Assembly (NCBI GenBank): GCA_002887195.1
Contig: PJAB01000846.1
Coordinates: 1-19,854 of the forward strand
Length of the DNA stretch: 19,854 nucleotides
Source: Chrysochromulina parva
Lineage: Eukaryota; Haptophyta; Prymnesiales; Chrysochromulinaceae
Direction of reading: 5' to 3'
This document shows positions 6,903 to 15,300 of the stretch, piece by piece. How positions within the stretch are numbered: the first letter of the stretch is position 1; every line of letters starts with the position of its first letter. The position numbers and the translations under genes are program-made. The notes beneath the pieces were generated by a model that saw only the letters and a program-made list of their open reading frames with translations, did no database searches and was not told the DNA's origin.

Positions 6903-8795
6903 TCAGATGATAATGGGCTTCCCCATCTTCTTCGCGCCGTTGGTGATCGAGGTCGTCTTCGCCGTCTTGGGCCCGACGCAGCACCCCTCAGTCCAGCACT
7001 GGCCGCAGCTCGCGTACATCGCGAAGATGGCCACGATGATGTTGCAGATGCCCGGCCCGAAGAGGTTGACGGCGCTGCCGAAGAAGGATGTGACGCACAC
7101 GCACAGGTTGCCAAAGATCGCGACCGGATCCTGCGCGGCGTTCAGCATATTCTGCAGGTCGCTCGAGCTGCTGGCAGTAGTATTGGATGGCATGCGCGCC
7201 ATCGCCGCGGTTGCGTCCTGAAGCGTTTGCTCGAGCGTCGGCAGGGTGGTCTCGCAGATGCCGGTGCTCGTTGAAAGGATCGATTGGGCCTCTTCGAGCT
7301 GCACGAGGGGCCCAAGGGCGGCAGCAATCACGCCGACGATGATGCTCAGGATGATCCAGACGTACGCGATCAAGAGGAAGAGCTTTGAGCAGCACGAGCA
7401 CCACGATTTGCCCGCATTGTACGCGCACATGCTCTGGAGGAACATGAAGAGGGCGGACAACGCGGCGGGGATGGCGACGATGATGTTGAGCAGATTGAGG
7501 ACGGGACGGATCGGGTCGATCAGGCTGAAAATGGACTCGAACCCCCCGATCGCGGACCGCGCTTGCGCAGACTCGGAGTCGCGCAGCTCAAAGATCTCGT
7601 CGATGATGCAAATGATGCTGGCCTGTGTGTCCGTCATCGCTGTGTACAGCAAAAAGCCGCCGCCGAGCATGAAGATGGCCGCGCAGTCCGTGGTGAGGGC
7701 CCAGCCGCTCGACGCGTAGACGGAGCAGCATCCCGTTGAGCAGCAGCCGCCGCGCGAAGGCATCGTCCCAGCCTTCTTCATGTCCTCCTTGTACTGGCGC
7801 GACGCGCACTGGGAGCCGATGACGCACGCGAGGCAGAAGAGGGCGCCGCAGACGCACGCGAAGATGATGATGTTGACATAGTCGAGCGCCCCGCTGCCGA
7901 TGGTGGCGCGCACGCTGATGCTCAGGCTCGAGGTGGTTGTCACGCCCAGCGATTGCTGGAAACCTGCTGTAGACCAGTCGGTCTGGAGGAGGGCAGCGGC
8001 CGCCTTGGCGGTCGCATCATCGGTGTAGAAGACCGTCACGTCGACGACCATCGAGCCAGAGAGGATGGTCATCGTCATGTGATCGAGCGACATCTGCAAG
8101 AAGGGGTCGAGGCTGTTGCGGATCGTTTTCTTGATCTGATCGCGCTCCACGGGGAAGAGGTCCTCGGGGTTCTGTGACGCCGTGAAGCTGATATCGAGGA
8201 TGGCCTTGGCGTTGGTGACGTGAGCGGGGACGCTGCCGATACCGCTGAGGGCCGCGGTCATCACCGCGGGGTCGGGCACGCCGGTCATTGCCGCGATGAT
8301 CTTCGCGCCGAGCTGCTCGGCCTGCTCCGAGGAGACTGGGCCGCACGTTGCCGGGGGCGCTGGCGGTGATGGGGCGCCTACTACGCCAGCGGAGCACGCG
8401 AGGATGTAGTCGGTGAACTCAGTCGCCGTCACGCCGTTGTCGTTGCTGGTGTCCGCCTTGTCGAACGCAACGGCGACGCCGTTGCCGCCGTACGTCGCAA
8501 TCAGGTCGTCCTCAATGCCGAGGAGCCAGACCATGCGCGCCCACTCACCCGTGTTCTCGTCGAACTTGCCGTTGTTGTTGCCGGTACCGGCAGAGGTCCC
8601 GCCCGCTGGCCACCCGCTGGTCCGCCCGTCCGTTTTCGAAAGCAGGTTGGCGACGTAAGGCTGAAACCATTCAGTTCCCGTCAAGCGGCGTGCCGCGGGC
8701 CTGGTCGCTGCCGCGTCGACCAGCGGCGCGGCCGCGAGTGCCGAGAGGAGGAAGCACTTCAGCGGGGCGCAGGTGGTCGGCATTGGCCCAATCAT
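6903..8795 (-). CDS. Secreted/polytopic membrane protein with EF-hand-like loop and SEA-like region
   Basis: The start is the first ATG at 8795 (630 residues); another ATG lies four codons on. Residues 1-30 look like a signal peptide (KCFLLSALAAAPLVDAAA). D115 to E126 (DTSNDNGVTATE) fits a calcium-binding EF-hand loop. Residues about 150-300 form a luminal or extracellular part with SGSMVVDVTVFYTDD followed by an Ala-rich helix and FQQSLGVTTTS, which resembles SEA-like repeats often seen in algal surface proteins. About five hydrophobic segments follow: 306-328, 368-400, 434-455, 470-498 and 556-595. Cysteine clusters (GGCCSTGCC at 349-357, WCSCCS at 465-470, CGQCWTEGCC at 597-606) lie near the membrane faces. 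I do not recognise the family. A plasma- or endomembrane protein with a Ca-responsive ectodomain is the best description. Confidence 0.8.
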   Translation of the reverse strand: MIGPMPTTCAPLKCFLLSALAAAPLVDAAATRPAARRLTGTEWFQPYVANLLSKTDGRTSGWPAGGTSAGTGNNNGKFDENTGEWARMVWLLGIEDDLIATYGGNGVAVAFDKADTSNDNGVTATEFTDYILACSAGVVGAPSPPAPPATCGPVSSEQAEQLGAKIIAAMTGVPDPAVMTAALSGIGSVPAHVTNAKAILDISFTASQNPEDLFPVERDQIKKTIRNSLDPFLQMSLDHMTMTILSGSMVVDVTVFYTDDATAKAAAALLQTDWSTAGFQQSLGVTTTSSLSISVRATIGSGALDYVNIIIFACVCGALFCLACVIGSQCASRQYKEDMKKAGTMPSRGGCCSTGCCSVYASSGWALTTDCAAIFMLGGGFLLYTAMTDTQASIICIIDEIFELRDSESAQARSAIGGFESIFSLIDPIRPVLNLLNIIVAIPAALSALFMFLQSMCAYNAGKSWCSCCSKLFLLIAYVWIILSIIVGVIAAALGPLVQLEEAQSILSTSTGICETTLPTLEQTLQDATAAMARMPSNTTASSSSDLQNMLNAAQDPVAIFGNLCVCVTSFFGSAVNLFGPGICNIIVAIFAMYASCGQCWTEGCCVGPKTAKTTSITNGAKKMGKPIII

Positions 8796-8926
8796 TTGCC
8801 GGTCGCGCACTGCGAGTGAACGGGTGGTTACGCACCAGTTCGCACCAATTCGGGCAAGTTCGGGTTCCCACGCGACCCAAAATCCCTGGCAAGTAGGGAC
8901 CTCATCATGCTTTTGACTCCCAACTA
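8796..8926. other. Compact intergenic spacer between two minus-strand genes
   Basis: Only 131 bp separate the stop of the glycosidase gene from the ATG of the membrane protein gene, so promoter and terminator functions must overlap. Two near-copies of gttcgcaccaattcgggcaa-like sequence lie at about 8838-8863. No core promoter motif is evident. Confidence 0.45.
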
Positions 8927-10516
8927 CTATTTACGTGGCGAGACTGTAATGGTGACATTGACGCCTCCCGCATCGAGACGCGCAAGCTGGAAGAGTAGGT
9001 GGTCCTCGTCCTCCGTATTGCTCCATGTGAGCGCCCCCACTGGCTGGACGTCGACGTCGAACCCTCCAGTGTAGACCCACGCATTCGATACGAAGAGCAC
9101 CGTGGGCTCGACGATGCTCGCGTCCGGCACGAAGCGCAGCGTCGCGACCTTGGTCGAGGAGTTGTAGCGGAAGGCCTGCGTCTTACCGGCGACCGCCTTC
9201 GCATGTGTGCGGCTCCAAGTCGGCACGGCGTCCCGGTTGAGGCAGGCGTCCATGCTCGTGCGCTGGACGCAAGGCTTGTAAGGGTCGTCGGGATCGAGTC
9301 GGAATAGACCCGGCACGTCATACGTGCGGTTCGCGAACCACTTGTAGTCCCATTGCATCCAGCTCAGCTGCCACTTGTCGAGGAGGTCGAGCTGTGCGTC
9401 GCCCGTCTCGGTGACCCAGCCTCCGCATCTGAGGCGCGTCATCTCGCTCTGCTTCCACGCGTAGTACGTGTCGTCTGGAGTCGCGCCGCTCAGGACGGAG
9501 TTGTGCCATGCGAGGACGCTCTTGTTCGCCCACCGAGCGGCGCCGCCCGGTACATCCGTGAAGCCGTGCTTCTCGCCCACCGGCAGCACGACCTCCCAGA
9601 CCACCCCTTGGAAGAGGATCAGGTGAGACGTGTCAAACTCCCGGATGGCAGAGGCCACCTGATCGTACAGAGGCTGTAGCTTCTCGCGGTCCGCGACGCC
9701 CGGTACCAGAAGTCCAGGGTTCTTGTACACTTGGCCGGCGAACGGCTCATTCATGAGCTCGTATCCGATGACGTACGGCGAGTCCGCAAACGTCTTCGCA
9801 ACGACACCCCAGTAAGCTGCGAACGCCTTGCGGAGGCTGTCGACATCGTCGTAGACGGCGCCGATCGCCTCGGACGTTGCGTACGTCAGGTAGAACATCG
9901 ACCAGTCATTCCCATTGATTTGGTCGCATGTCTCGCGCGTCGGGGCGCCGGTGCGGGGGTCGACGGGAACAGGCTTGGCGAGCGGCATCGGGAAGCCGAG
10001 GGCAGGGTCGGCAGGGGGGGATGCGGCCCAGGACGCGACGCCGTTGCCGCAGAATGGGGCGGCCCACGCGTCCTGGTGGAAGTCGATGAGAGAGCTGATG
10101 CCGTAGGAGCCAGCTTGGTCGACGAGGGAGCGCATGAGCGACAAGTATGTGGTGTTGTAGATGCCGCGTGACGGCTCGACAGCGGCCCACGGCACCGAGA
10201 GGCGGATCGAGCTGTACCCCATCGACTGCATGAGCGACATGTCTTCGGCAACGAAACTGAACTGTGAGTCGAAGCCCGAGAGGGAGGGGTGGTATGGGGG
10301 CTCCTTGTACACCACGTTCGTGCCATGGAAGTAGCGCTCGCGGCCAGCCTTGTCGTAGATCAGGTTGGAATCCGCAAAGAGCTCGAAGAAAGACGTCAGC
10401 GTCGAGGGCGTTGGTTTCGGCTCGACTGCCATGACGGGAGCAGACACGCACACGTGCAAGGCCAGCACGAGGGCCAGCACGAGGGCCAGGCGGCGCCGCT
10501 CCGTCGAGACGGCCAT
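8927..10516 (-). CDS. Secreted GH5 endoglycoceramidase-like glycosidase
   Basis: 529 residues, starting at an ATG in a strong context (AAAATGG). Residues 1-30 are a signal peptide (LALVLALVLALHVCVSAPVMA region) with likely cleavage after VMA. The GH5 barrel follows: FHGTNVVYKEPPYHP (63-77), SIRLSVPWAAVEP (103-115), LIDFHQDAW (143-151), YELMNEPFAGQ (252-262) with the probable acid/base E257, AWHNS (336-340), and GWVTETGD (366-373) with the probable nucleophile E370, then SWMQWDYKWF (385-394). The combination NVVYK.PPY.P, DFHQDAW and W.QW.YKWF points to the endoglycoceramidase/glycosylceramidase group of GH5, enzymes cleaving the bond between oligosaccharide and ceramide, more than to cellulases. 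Residues from about 440 form the usual C-terminal beta-sandwich. Length and catalytic residues look intact. Substrate is inferred. The start is divergent from the sulfotransferase-like gene. Confidence 0.92.
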   Translation of the reverse strand: MAVSTERRRLALVLALVLALHVCVSAPVMAVEPKPTPSTLTSFFELFADSNLIYDKAGRERYFHGTNVVYKEPPYHPSLSGFDSQFSFVAEDMSLMQSMGYSSIRLSVPWAAVEPSRGIYNTTYLSLMRSLVDQAGSYGISSLIDFHQDAWAAPFCGNGVASWAASPPADPALGFPMPLAKPVPVDPRTGAPTRETCDQINGNDWSMFYLTYATSEAIGAVYDDVDSLRKAFAAYWGVVAKTFADSPYVIGYELMNEPFAGQVYKNPGLLVPGVADREKLQPLYDQVASAIREFDTSHLILFQGVVWEVVLPVGEKHGFTDVPGGAARWANKSVLAWHNSVLSGATPDDTYYAWKQSEMTRLRCGGWVTETGDAQLDLLDKWQLSWMQWDYKWFANRTYDVPGLFRLDPDDPYKPCVQRTSMDACLNRDAVPTWSRTHAKAVAGKTQAFRYNSSTKVATLRFVPDASIVEPTVLFVSNAWVYTGGFDVDVQPVGALTWSNTEDEDHLLFQLARLDAGGVNVTITVSPRK

Positions 10517-10707
10517 TTTGTGATTGCTCGTGTGAATTCCGGAGGTCCCCTTCGGCGTTTCCGAAGCAAGTCTTGCAGCGACCCCGACGGGTTCTCACAA
10601 AGATGTTTGTCATACTCCTAGCTTTTGCTCGCGCTTGCATGCAACGTCGCGCGCCCTTGCCCCATTAGGATCGTAGACGCGACCCAAATCAGGGAAAATC
10701 GACTGCA
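10517..10707. promoter_or_regulatory. Putative divergent (bidirectional) promoter region
   Basis: The ATGs of the glycosidase (-) and sulfotransferase-like (+) genes are 191 bp apart head to head, so both promoters and leaders must be in this interval. An in-frame TAG at 10666 fixes the plus-strand start downstream of it. No TATA box is seen. The inference of shared regulation rests on spacing alone. Confidence 0.5.
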
Positions 10708-12057
10708 ATGCTGATCGTCCCGTTTCTTCTTCTCCTGGGCGTGCCCTTGCAGAATGAAGCAAGCACTTTGGCGATGAAGAAGCCATCTGGCCACGCTGAC
10801 AACAAGAAGACAGGTAACGACGACAAGAAGGCACCCGCGTCTAAGACAGGTGCGAGCCGCGCGCAGGTGCTAGTCGTCGTCTCCGACCACGGAAGTGGAA
10901 CGTCGAACTTTGGGGAGTCGTTGAAAAAGCATCCATGTATGTACGACGTCGGGGAGGTGTTCGGTGCAGGATACATGTTGTGGTCGACGAGCAAGGTCGC
11001 CGAGTGCGTTGGCAAGGCCCCTAATTCCGCTATGTTCGACTCGGTCACCCACGCGTACATGAACCAGGAAAACCCCAAGATGGCCATGAAGCTCAATAAC
11101 GTGCTCGATAACATCACGGCGTCGAAGCGCAGCGATAATCTGGACTCAACCTCGCTGTACCCTGGTCTGAGCTACAACCTCGCCGAGTACTTTGTCCGCA
11201 CCCGCGATCTCATCTGTGCAAACGTGCCCGCCGACGTGTGCCCACCCTCGGACTGCTCGATCACGCTCAAAATGTTCCCACAGTTCGTCGACGGCATCAC
11301 CTTTGGAGTGCGCACGTCGATCGACAAGAAGCACGTCGCGTGCCAGAACGCGCAAAACGAGATGGCGATGGCCGCGTGGAAGGATGCCCTCACCTCATTC
11401 AAGCAGAGCCCGAAGGTTGCTTCGATCACGCTTGAGCGTGATGAGCTTCAACGGCAGTTCTCCATGTTCCACCGGATGGATCCCCTGGGGCAGCTGTTCG
11501 AATGCAGCATCCCGCGCGAAGCCACCGCGTTCGCCACCGTGTCGAAGGACTACACGGACTCCCAGATCCAGGTCGAGGACTGCTGGCGGGGTGAGAAGGG
11601 GGCTGCCAAGTGCCTGGGCGACGCACTCGCGCTTGTCGGCTTGTCCGTCAAGCTTGACGTTGCAGGGACGCAAGACATGGCGGGCGAAGTCGCGGAGCGG
11701 GAGGCGGCACACGAGATGACGAGCCGAAGCTGCGCCACCGACCCCCTCGCCACTTTCAGGCTCCTCGAGGGAGATCAGGTTGAGCTCGCGTCCCACGGCC
11801 CCATGTTCGAGGCGGCCGCGGAGGAGAAGCTCGCGACCAAAGGACCCACCAGCACGTTCACCTCCCACGGGCCCACCACCGACCTGCGCAACCTGGACGA
11901 GGATGCGGCAGCGCAAGAGTGGGAGAATTCGAATCACCTGGACCAGCGCGAGGATACGGCACAGCAGTCGATCACACGCGAAAAGGCAGCGGCAAAGATG
12001 GCGATTCATGACTGGTTGCGGGAGCAGCGTCAGAAGACACAGACGGCCGCTCACTAA
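10708..12057 (+). CDS. Secretory-pathway sulfotransferase-like protein
   Basis: 449 residues; the start is well fixed by the upstream in-frame TAG. Residues 1-19 are a hydrophobic signal peptide or anchor (MLIVPFLLLLGVPL), followed by a Lys-rich linker to about 50. RAQVLVVVSDHGSGTSNFGE (51-70) resembles the 5'-phosphosulfate-binding loop of PAPS-dependent sulfotransferases (beta strand, then GSGT.NF), and the following L..HPCMYDVGEVF fits the family's next strand and helix. VASITLERDELQRQFSMF (237-254) resembles the 3'-phosphate-binding motif (R...(n)S). Cysteines at 77, 99, 173 and 179 suggest lumenal disulfides. The roughly 110-residue acidic and Gln/Glu-rich C-terminal tail is unrecognised. 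The acceptor (glycan, lipid or protein) is unknown. Family assignment is moderate, since overall similarity to known sulfotransferases is weak and other P-loop transferases are possible. Confidence 0.75.
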   Translation: MLIVPFLLLLGVPLQNEASTLAMKKPSGHADNKKTGNDDKKAPASKTGASRAQVLVVVSDHGSGTSNFGESLKKHPCMYDVGEVFGAGYMLWSTSKVAECVGKAPNSAMFDSVTHAYMNQENPKMAMKLNNVLDNITASKRSDNLDSTSLYPGLSYNLAEYFVRTRDLICANVPADVCPPSDCSITLKMFPQFVDGITFGVRTSIDKKHVACQNAQNEMAMAAWKDALTSFKQSPKVASITLERDELQRQFSMFHRMDPLGQLFECSIPREATAFATVSKDYTDSQIQVEDCWRGEKGAAKCLGDALALVGLSVKLDVAGTQDMAGEVAEREAAHEMTSRSCATDPLATFRLLEGDQVELASHGPMFEAAAEEKLATKGPTSTFTSHGPTTDLRNLDEDAAAQEWENSNHLDQREDTAQQSITREKAAAKMAIHDWLREQRQKTQTAAH

Positions 12058-12374
12058 TCCGGCCACACCTGAGGATTGATCTCCGCACTCCGGAGAAAAG
12101 GAGACGCCGGAGAAGGGGACGTGTGGGATGTTTCCTACCACGTACCAGCTACCACGTACAAAGGCGAGAGGGGAAAGGGAAATCCACGTTCCATATATCC
12201 AGCGTAAGGTCATTCAGAGGGTCGGAAAGTGAGCCGGCCAACTGTTTGAACGTGCGTGTCTGTAAATGTAGTCCCGGGGTAGCGGCCGGCCGTCCTCTCA
12301 GTGAGCATGTGAGAGAGAGCGAGTGCAGTGTGGGGCAGGCGGGTTTGGGCGGGCGGTGGGCGGTGACCGGTGAG
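12058..12374. promoter_or_regulatory. 5' flank and leader of the PDZ protein gene
   Basis: This 317-bp gap follows the sulfotransferase-like stop. It contains repeated ccggag elements (12091-12115), a direct repeat taccacgtac at 12136 and 12150, an AT-rich ccatatatcc at 12191-12200 that could act as a weak TATA element, and an upstream ATGTGA start-stop at 12307-12312. The PDZ reading frame is open through most of it (from 12123), but without an in-frame ATG before 12375, so non-coding leader is more likely. Confidence 0.4.
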
Positions 12375-15300
12375 ATGCTGCCCGAATCTGTCTTTGTGTG
12401 GGCCGCGCATCGGAAGAGAACGCCACGACGCGTTGCGCGAAAGCGCCGTTCTAAGCGCCGTTCAAAAAGCTTCAAGCTTCCATTTCCGGCCTTCATCGCG
12501 CTCAAATCAATGGAGGACGAATTCTGCTTCAGCGACGGTCCCCTCGGGCTGGTAATTGCAAAGGACCGCGACCGCCACGTGGTCTGCTGCGTCGTGCGCA
12601 ACTCACAGGCTGCAGCTCTCGGCGTGCAATGTGGCAGCGTACTGCTCCGCATCGCCGGCCAGGACAAGGCGCCGTCTGACTTTGACAGCCTCGACATCAT
12701 GGATGTGAATCGGCAGCTCGAGCAGATGAGGCGGCCGCTGACGCTGCGCCTCAGGCGGCCAGGTGAGAACTGGTCACCAAACACGACTGCGCGCCTCGCT
12801 TCCGCGCGCCTCGAAGAGGAGCGCAAGCTGGCGGTGAGCATCAGCAAAGCGGCTGAGTCGGGCCGTGTGCGGTCGATCAAGTTTGGAGAGGGCCCGCTGG
12901 GCATCTCGTTGCAGCAGCTGGGCGACGCGGTGCTCGTGCTCTCCGTGGATGCACATTCGCAGGCGGCCGAGCTCAAGACGCCCTTGGGCGTCATCGTCGG
13001 CATCAACGGGAACTCGGTGTGGGGTCGCTCGAAGACCGAAGTCTCGATGACCATCGCGCAGTCGTCGCGCCCGATGACCATGCAGATCCGGTCGGCCGCG
13101 GACGAAACCCTCGAGGAGCCCACCGTGCCGGATCCCGCCTTTGCGCGCGTCGCTGCAAACATCTTCGCGGCCGAGAAGGCGGCCGAGAAGGCGGCGGAGA
13201 TGCGCGCACTCGTGGAGGCGTCCGCAATCGAATGTTCCAATGAGGCGCGCGCCGTGGCGGAGAAGGCGATGGCGCAGGCCAAGATGCTGCGGCGCGAGTC
13301 GGCAAGCAGCGGTCAGCCAGTTGCCCCGCGGCTGTCGGCGGACGCACAGGCGAGCGCCGCCCAACACAGCGCCGCCCAACACAGCGCCGCCCAACAAAGC
13401 GCCGCCCAACCGATGACTAGTTCGACGGCGCCTTCGACGGCGGCGGCGGCGGCGGTGGAGGCGCCGACGAGCCCCGTCACGGACCCTTCGGTGGCGAAGG
13501 TGCTCACGTTTAGCAGCGGAGGGACCATCCCGAGGCCGCCCCTCGGCACTGCATCGCCTACCGAGGCCCTGATCTTCGCGCACCGCAAGGCGCTCGCAGA
13601 GGCGCTCGCTCCCGGCGCGCCCTCGACTGCAAGCGACTCGTATAAAAGTGCGACTCTGCCGCCTCCGCTGCAGTCCTCCTCGCCCTCGGCTTCTGCGCCC
13701 GCCACAGCGCTTTCGCTCAACACAGCGCCTCCGCTGCAGTCCTCCTCGCCCTCGGCTTCTGCGCCCGCCACAGCGCTTTCGCTCAACACAGCGCCTCCGT
13801 TGCAGTCCTCCTCGCCCTCGGCTTCTGCGCCCGCCACAGCGCTCGCCGCACCTTCGCCCAACACAGCGCCTTTGCCCAACACGGCGCCCATCGCGTCTTC
13901 GATGCATGCGAAGACGGAGCGCTGTGTCGAGCGCCACGTGATGGACGTCGAGGCGCAGCCGCTCGAAGGTGTGAAGCATGCCGTCGCACGCGCCGAGGCG
14001 CTCTGCGCGCAGCGCCTCTGGCTGGTGCAGGCCGAGGCCAAGGCGGCCGAGGCGAAGGCCAAGGTGGGCTCGCGGGGAGGCTCGCCCGCGGTGCTCAATG
14101 AGCCGACCGACAGCGCGCGCGCCAGGGCCCATCTGCAAAAGAGCCTGCAGCTCGCGCGCTGTCCCGGGCAGCTCGCGCGCTGTGCCGGGCAGCTCGCGCC
14201 GCCGTCGCTGCCTGCTACGGCCTCGCTGGCGCCGCAGCCGCCGCCGTATGCTCACAAGGCCGTGTTACCGGTCGACATGCCGCCGCTCCCGCCGCCGCCC
14301 GTGGCGGTGGCTGCCGCGGCACGGCTAGCCTCCCCAGCGGTGGTGCACGAGGCGCTCAACCCGGCGCGCGCGCGCGAGGCCCTCATGAAGACCTTTGCGC
14401 CGCGCACCCAGGACGGCGCCAAACCGGCCGATGGTGCCCAGTACGGCGCCCGCTCGGGCGCCCAGTACGGCGCGATGGCGGCGAGAGGGGCCACCGCGGC
14501 GAATGGGGCGGGCGCCCAGTACGGCGCCCGGTTCGGCGCCCATAACGGCGCGGCCACCACTGCGAATGGGGTCGCAAGCGCGGCGGCGGCGGCTCCTGTG
14601 GCGCGGCTGCCGCGGCCACCCTCGACGCACGCGCCCGCCGCGCTACCCCAGCTCTCCTCGGAAGCGGCGGCGATTGCATGCGCGGGCGCCGAGGCCGCCG
14701 CTCAGGCCGCCGCCAAGGCTCGCGCCGCCGGCGCCGTGGCGGGCGTGCTCCTCGACGCCGCGACGCCCACCACGGCGCCCAAGGCAGCGTCGGGCGGCGC
14801 GCCCGCCACGACGCCCGGCACGGACGAGGCGCCGCGGACTCGCAACGAGGGCGTCGTGCTGGGCGGCGCGCAAGCCCCCGCGTCGGCGCAGCTCCCCCCG
14901 TCGGCGCATGCCTTGCACAAGATCTCCCAAATCTCCCCGGTACCTTACTTGAACCTGCCTGACAGAACACCGCCGGCGCAGGGTGCGGCAGGCGACGTGG
15001 CCGGCGACGGGGCGGGCGGCGAGGCGGGCGGCGAGGCGGGCGGCGTGGCGCCCAACATGGCGCCCAACGACGCGGCCGCCGCCCACGATGCGGCCGCCGC
15101 CGACGCTCGCGACGACGCTGAGGAGGCGGCCGTGACTCCCTCGCAGATCGTGCCAGCAGCGGTGAGCCCGACGGCGTCGGCGGCAGCTCTCGTGCCGCTC
15201 ACAGCTCTCGAGCCCTTCACAGTGACTTTTAAGGACGGGTGGCACTATGAGCATGTACGCGGAGAGACCTTCACACCGAGCGACTTCACACCGAGCGACG

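Noticed and set aside
6427..7221. 264-residue plus-strand ORF
   Set aside because: It overlaps the C-terminal membrane segments of the minus-strand gene and has no recognisable domain.
13641..13648. TATAAAAG sequence
   Set aside because: A good TATA box by sequence, but inside the PDZ reading frame with no gene start in a suitable position downstream on that strand.
12774..14255. 493-residue minus-strand ORF opposite the PDZ gene
   Set aside because: Arg-rich shadow typical of the complement of GC-rich Ala/Pro coding sequence; it lies opposite the second PDZ domain.
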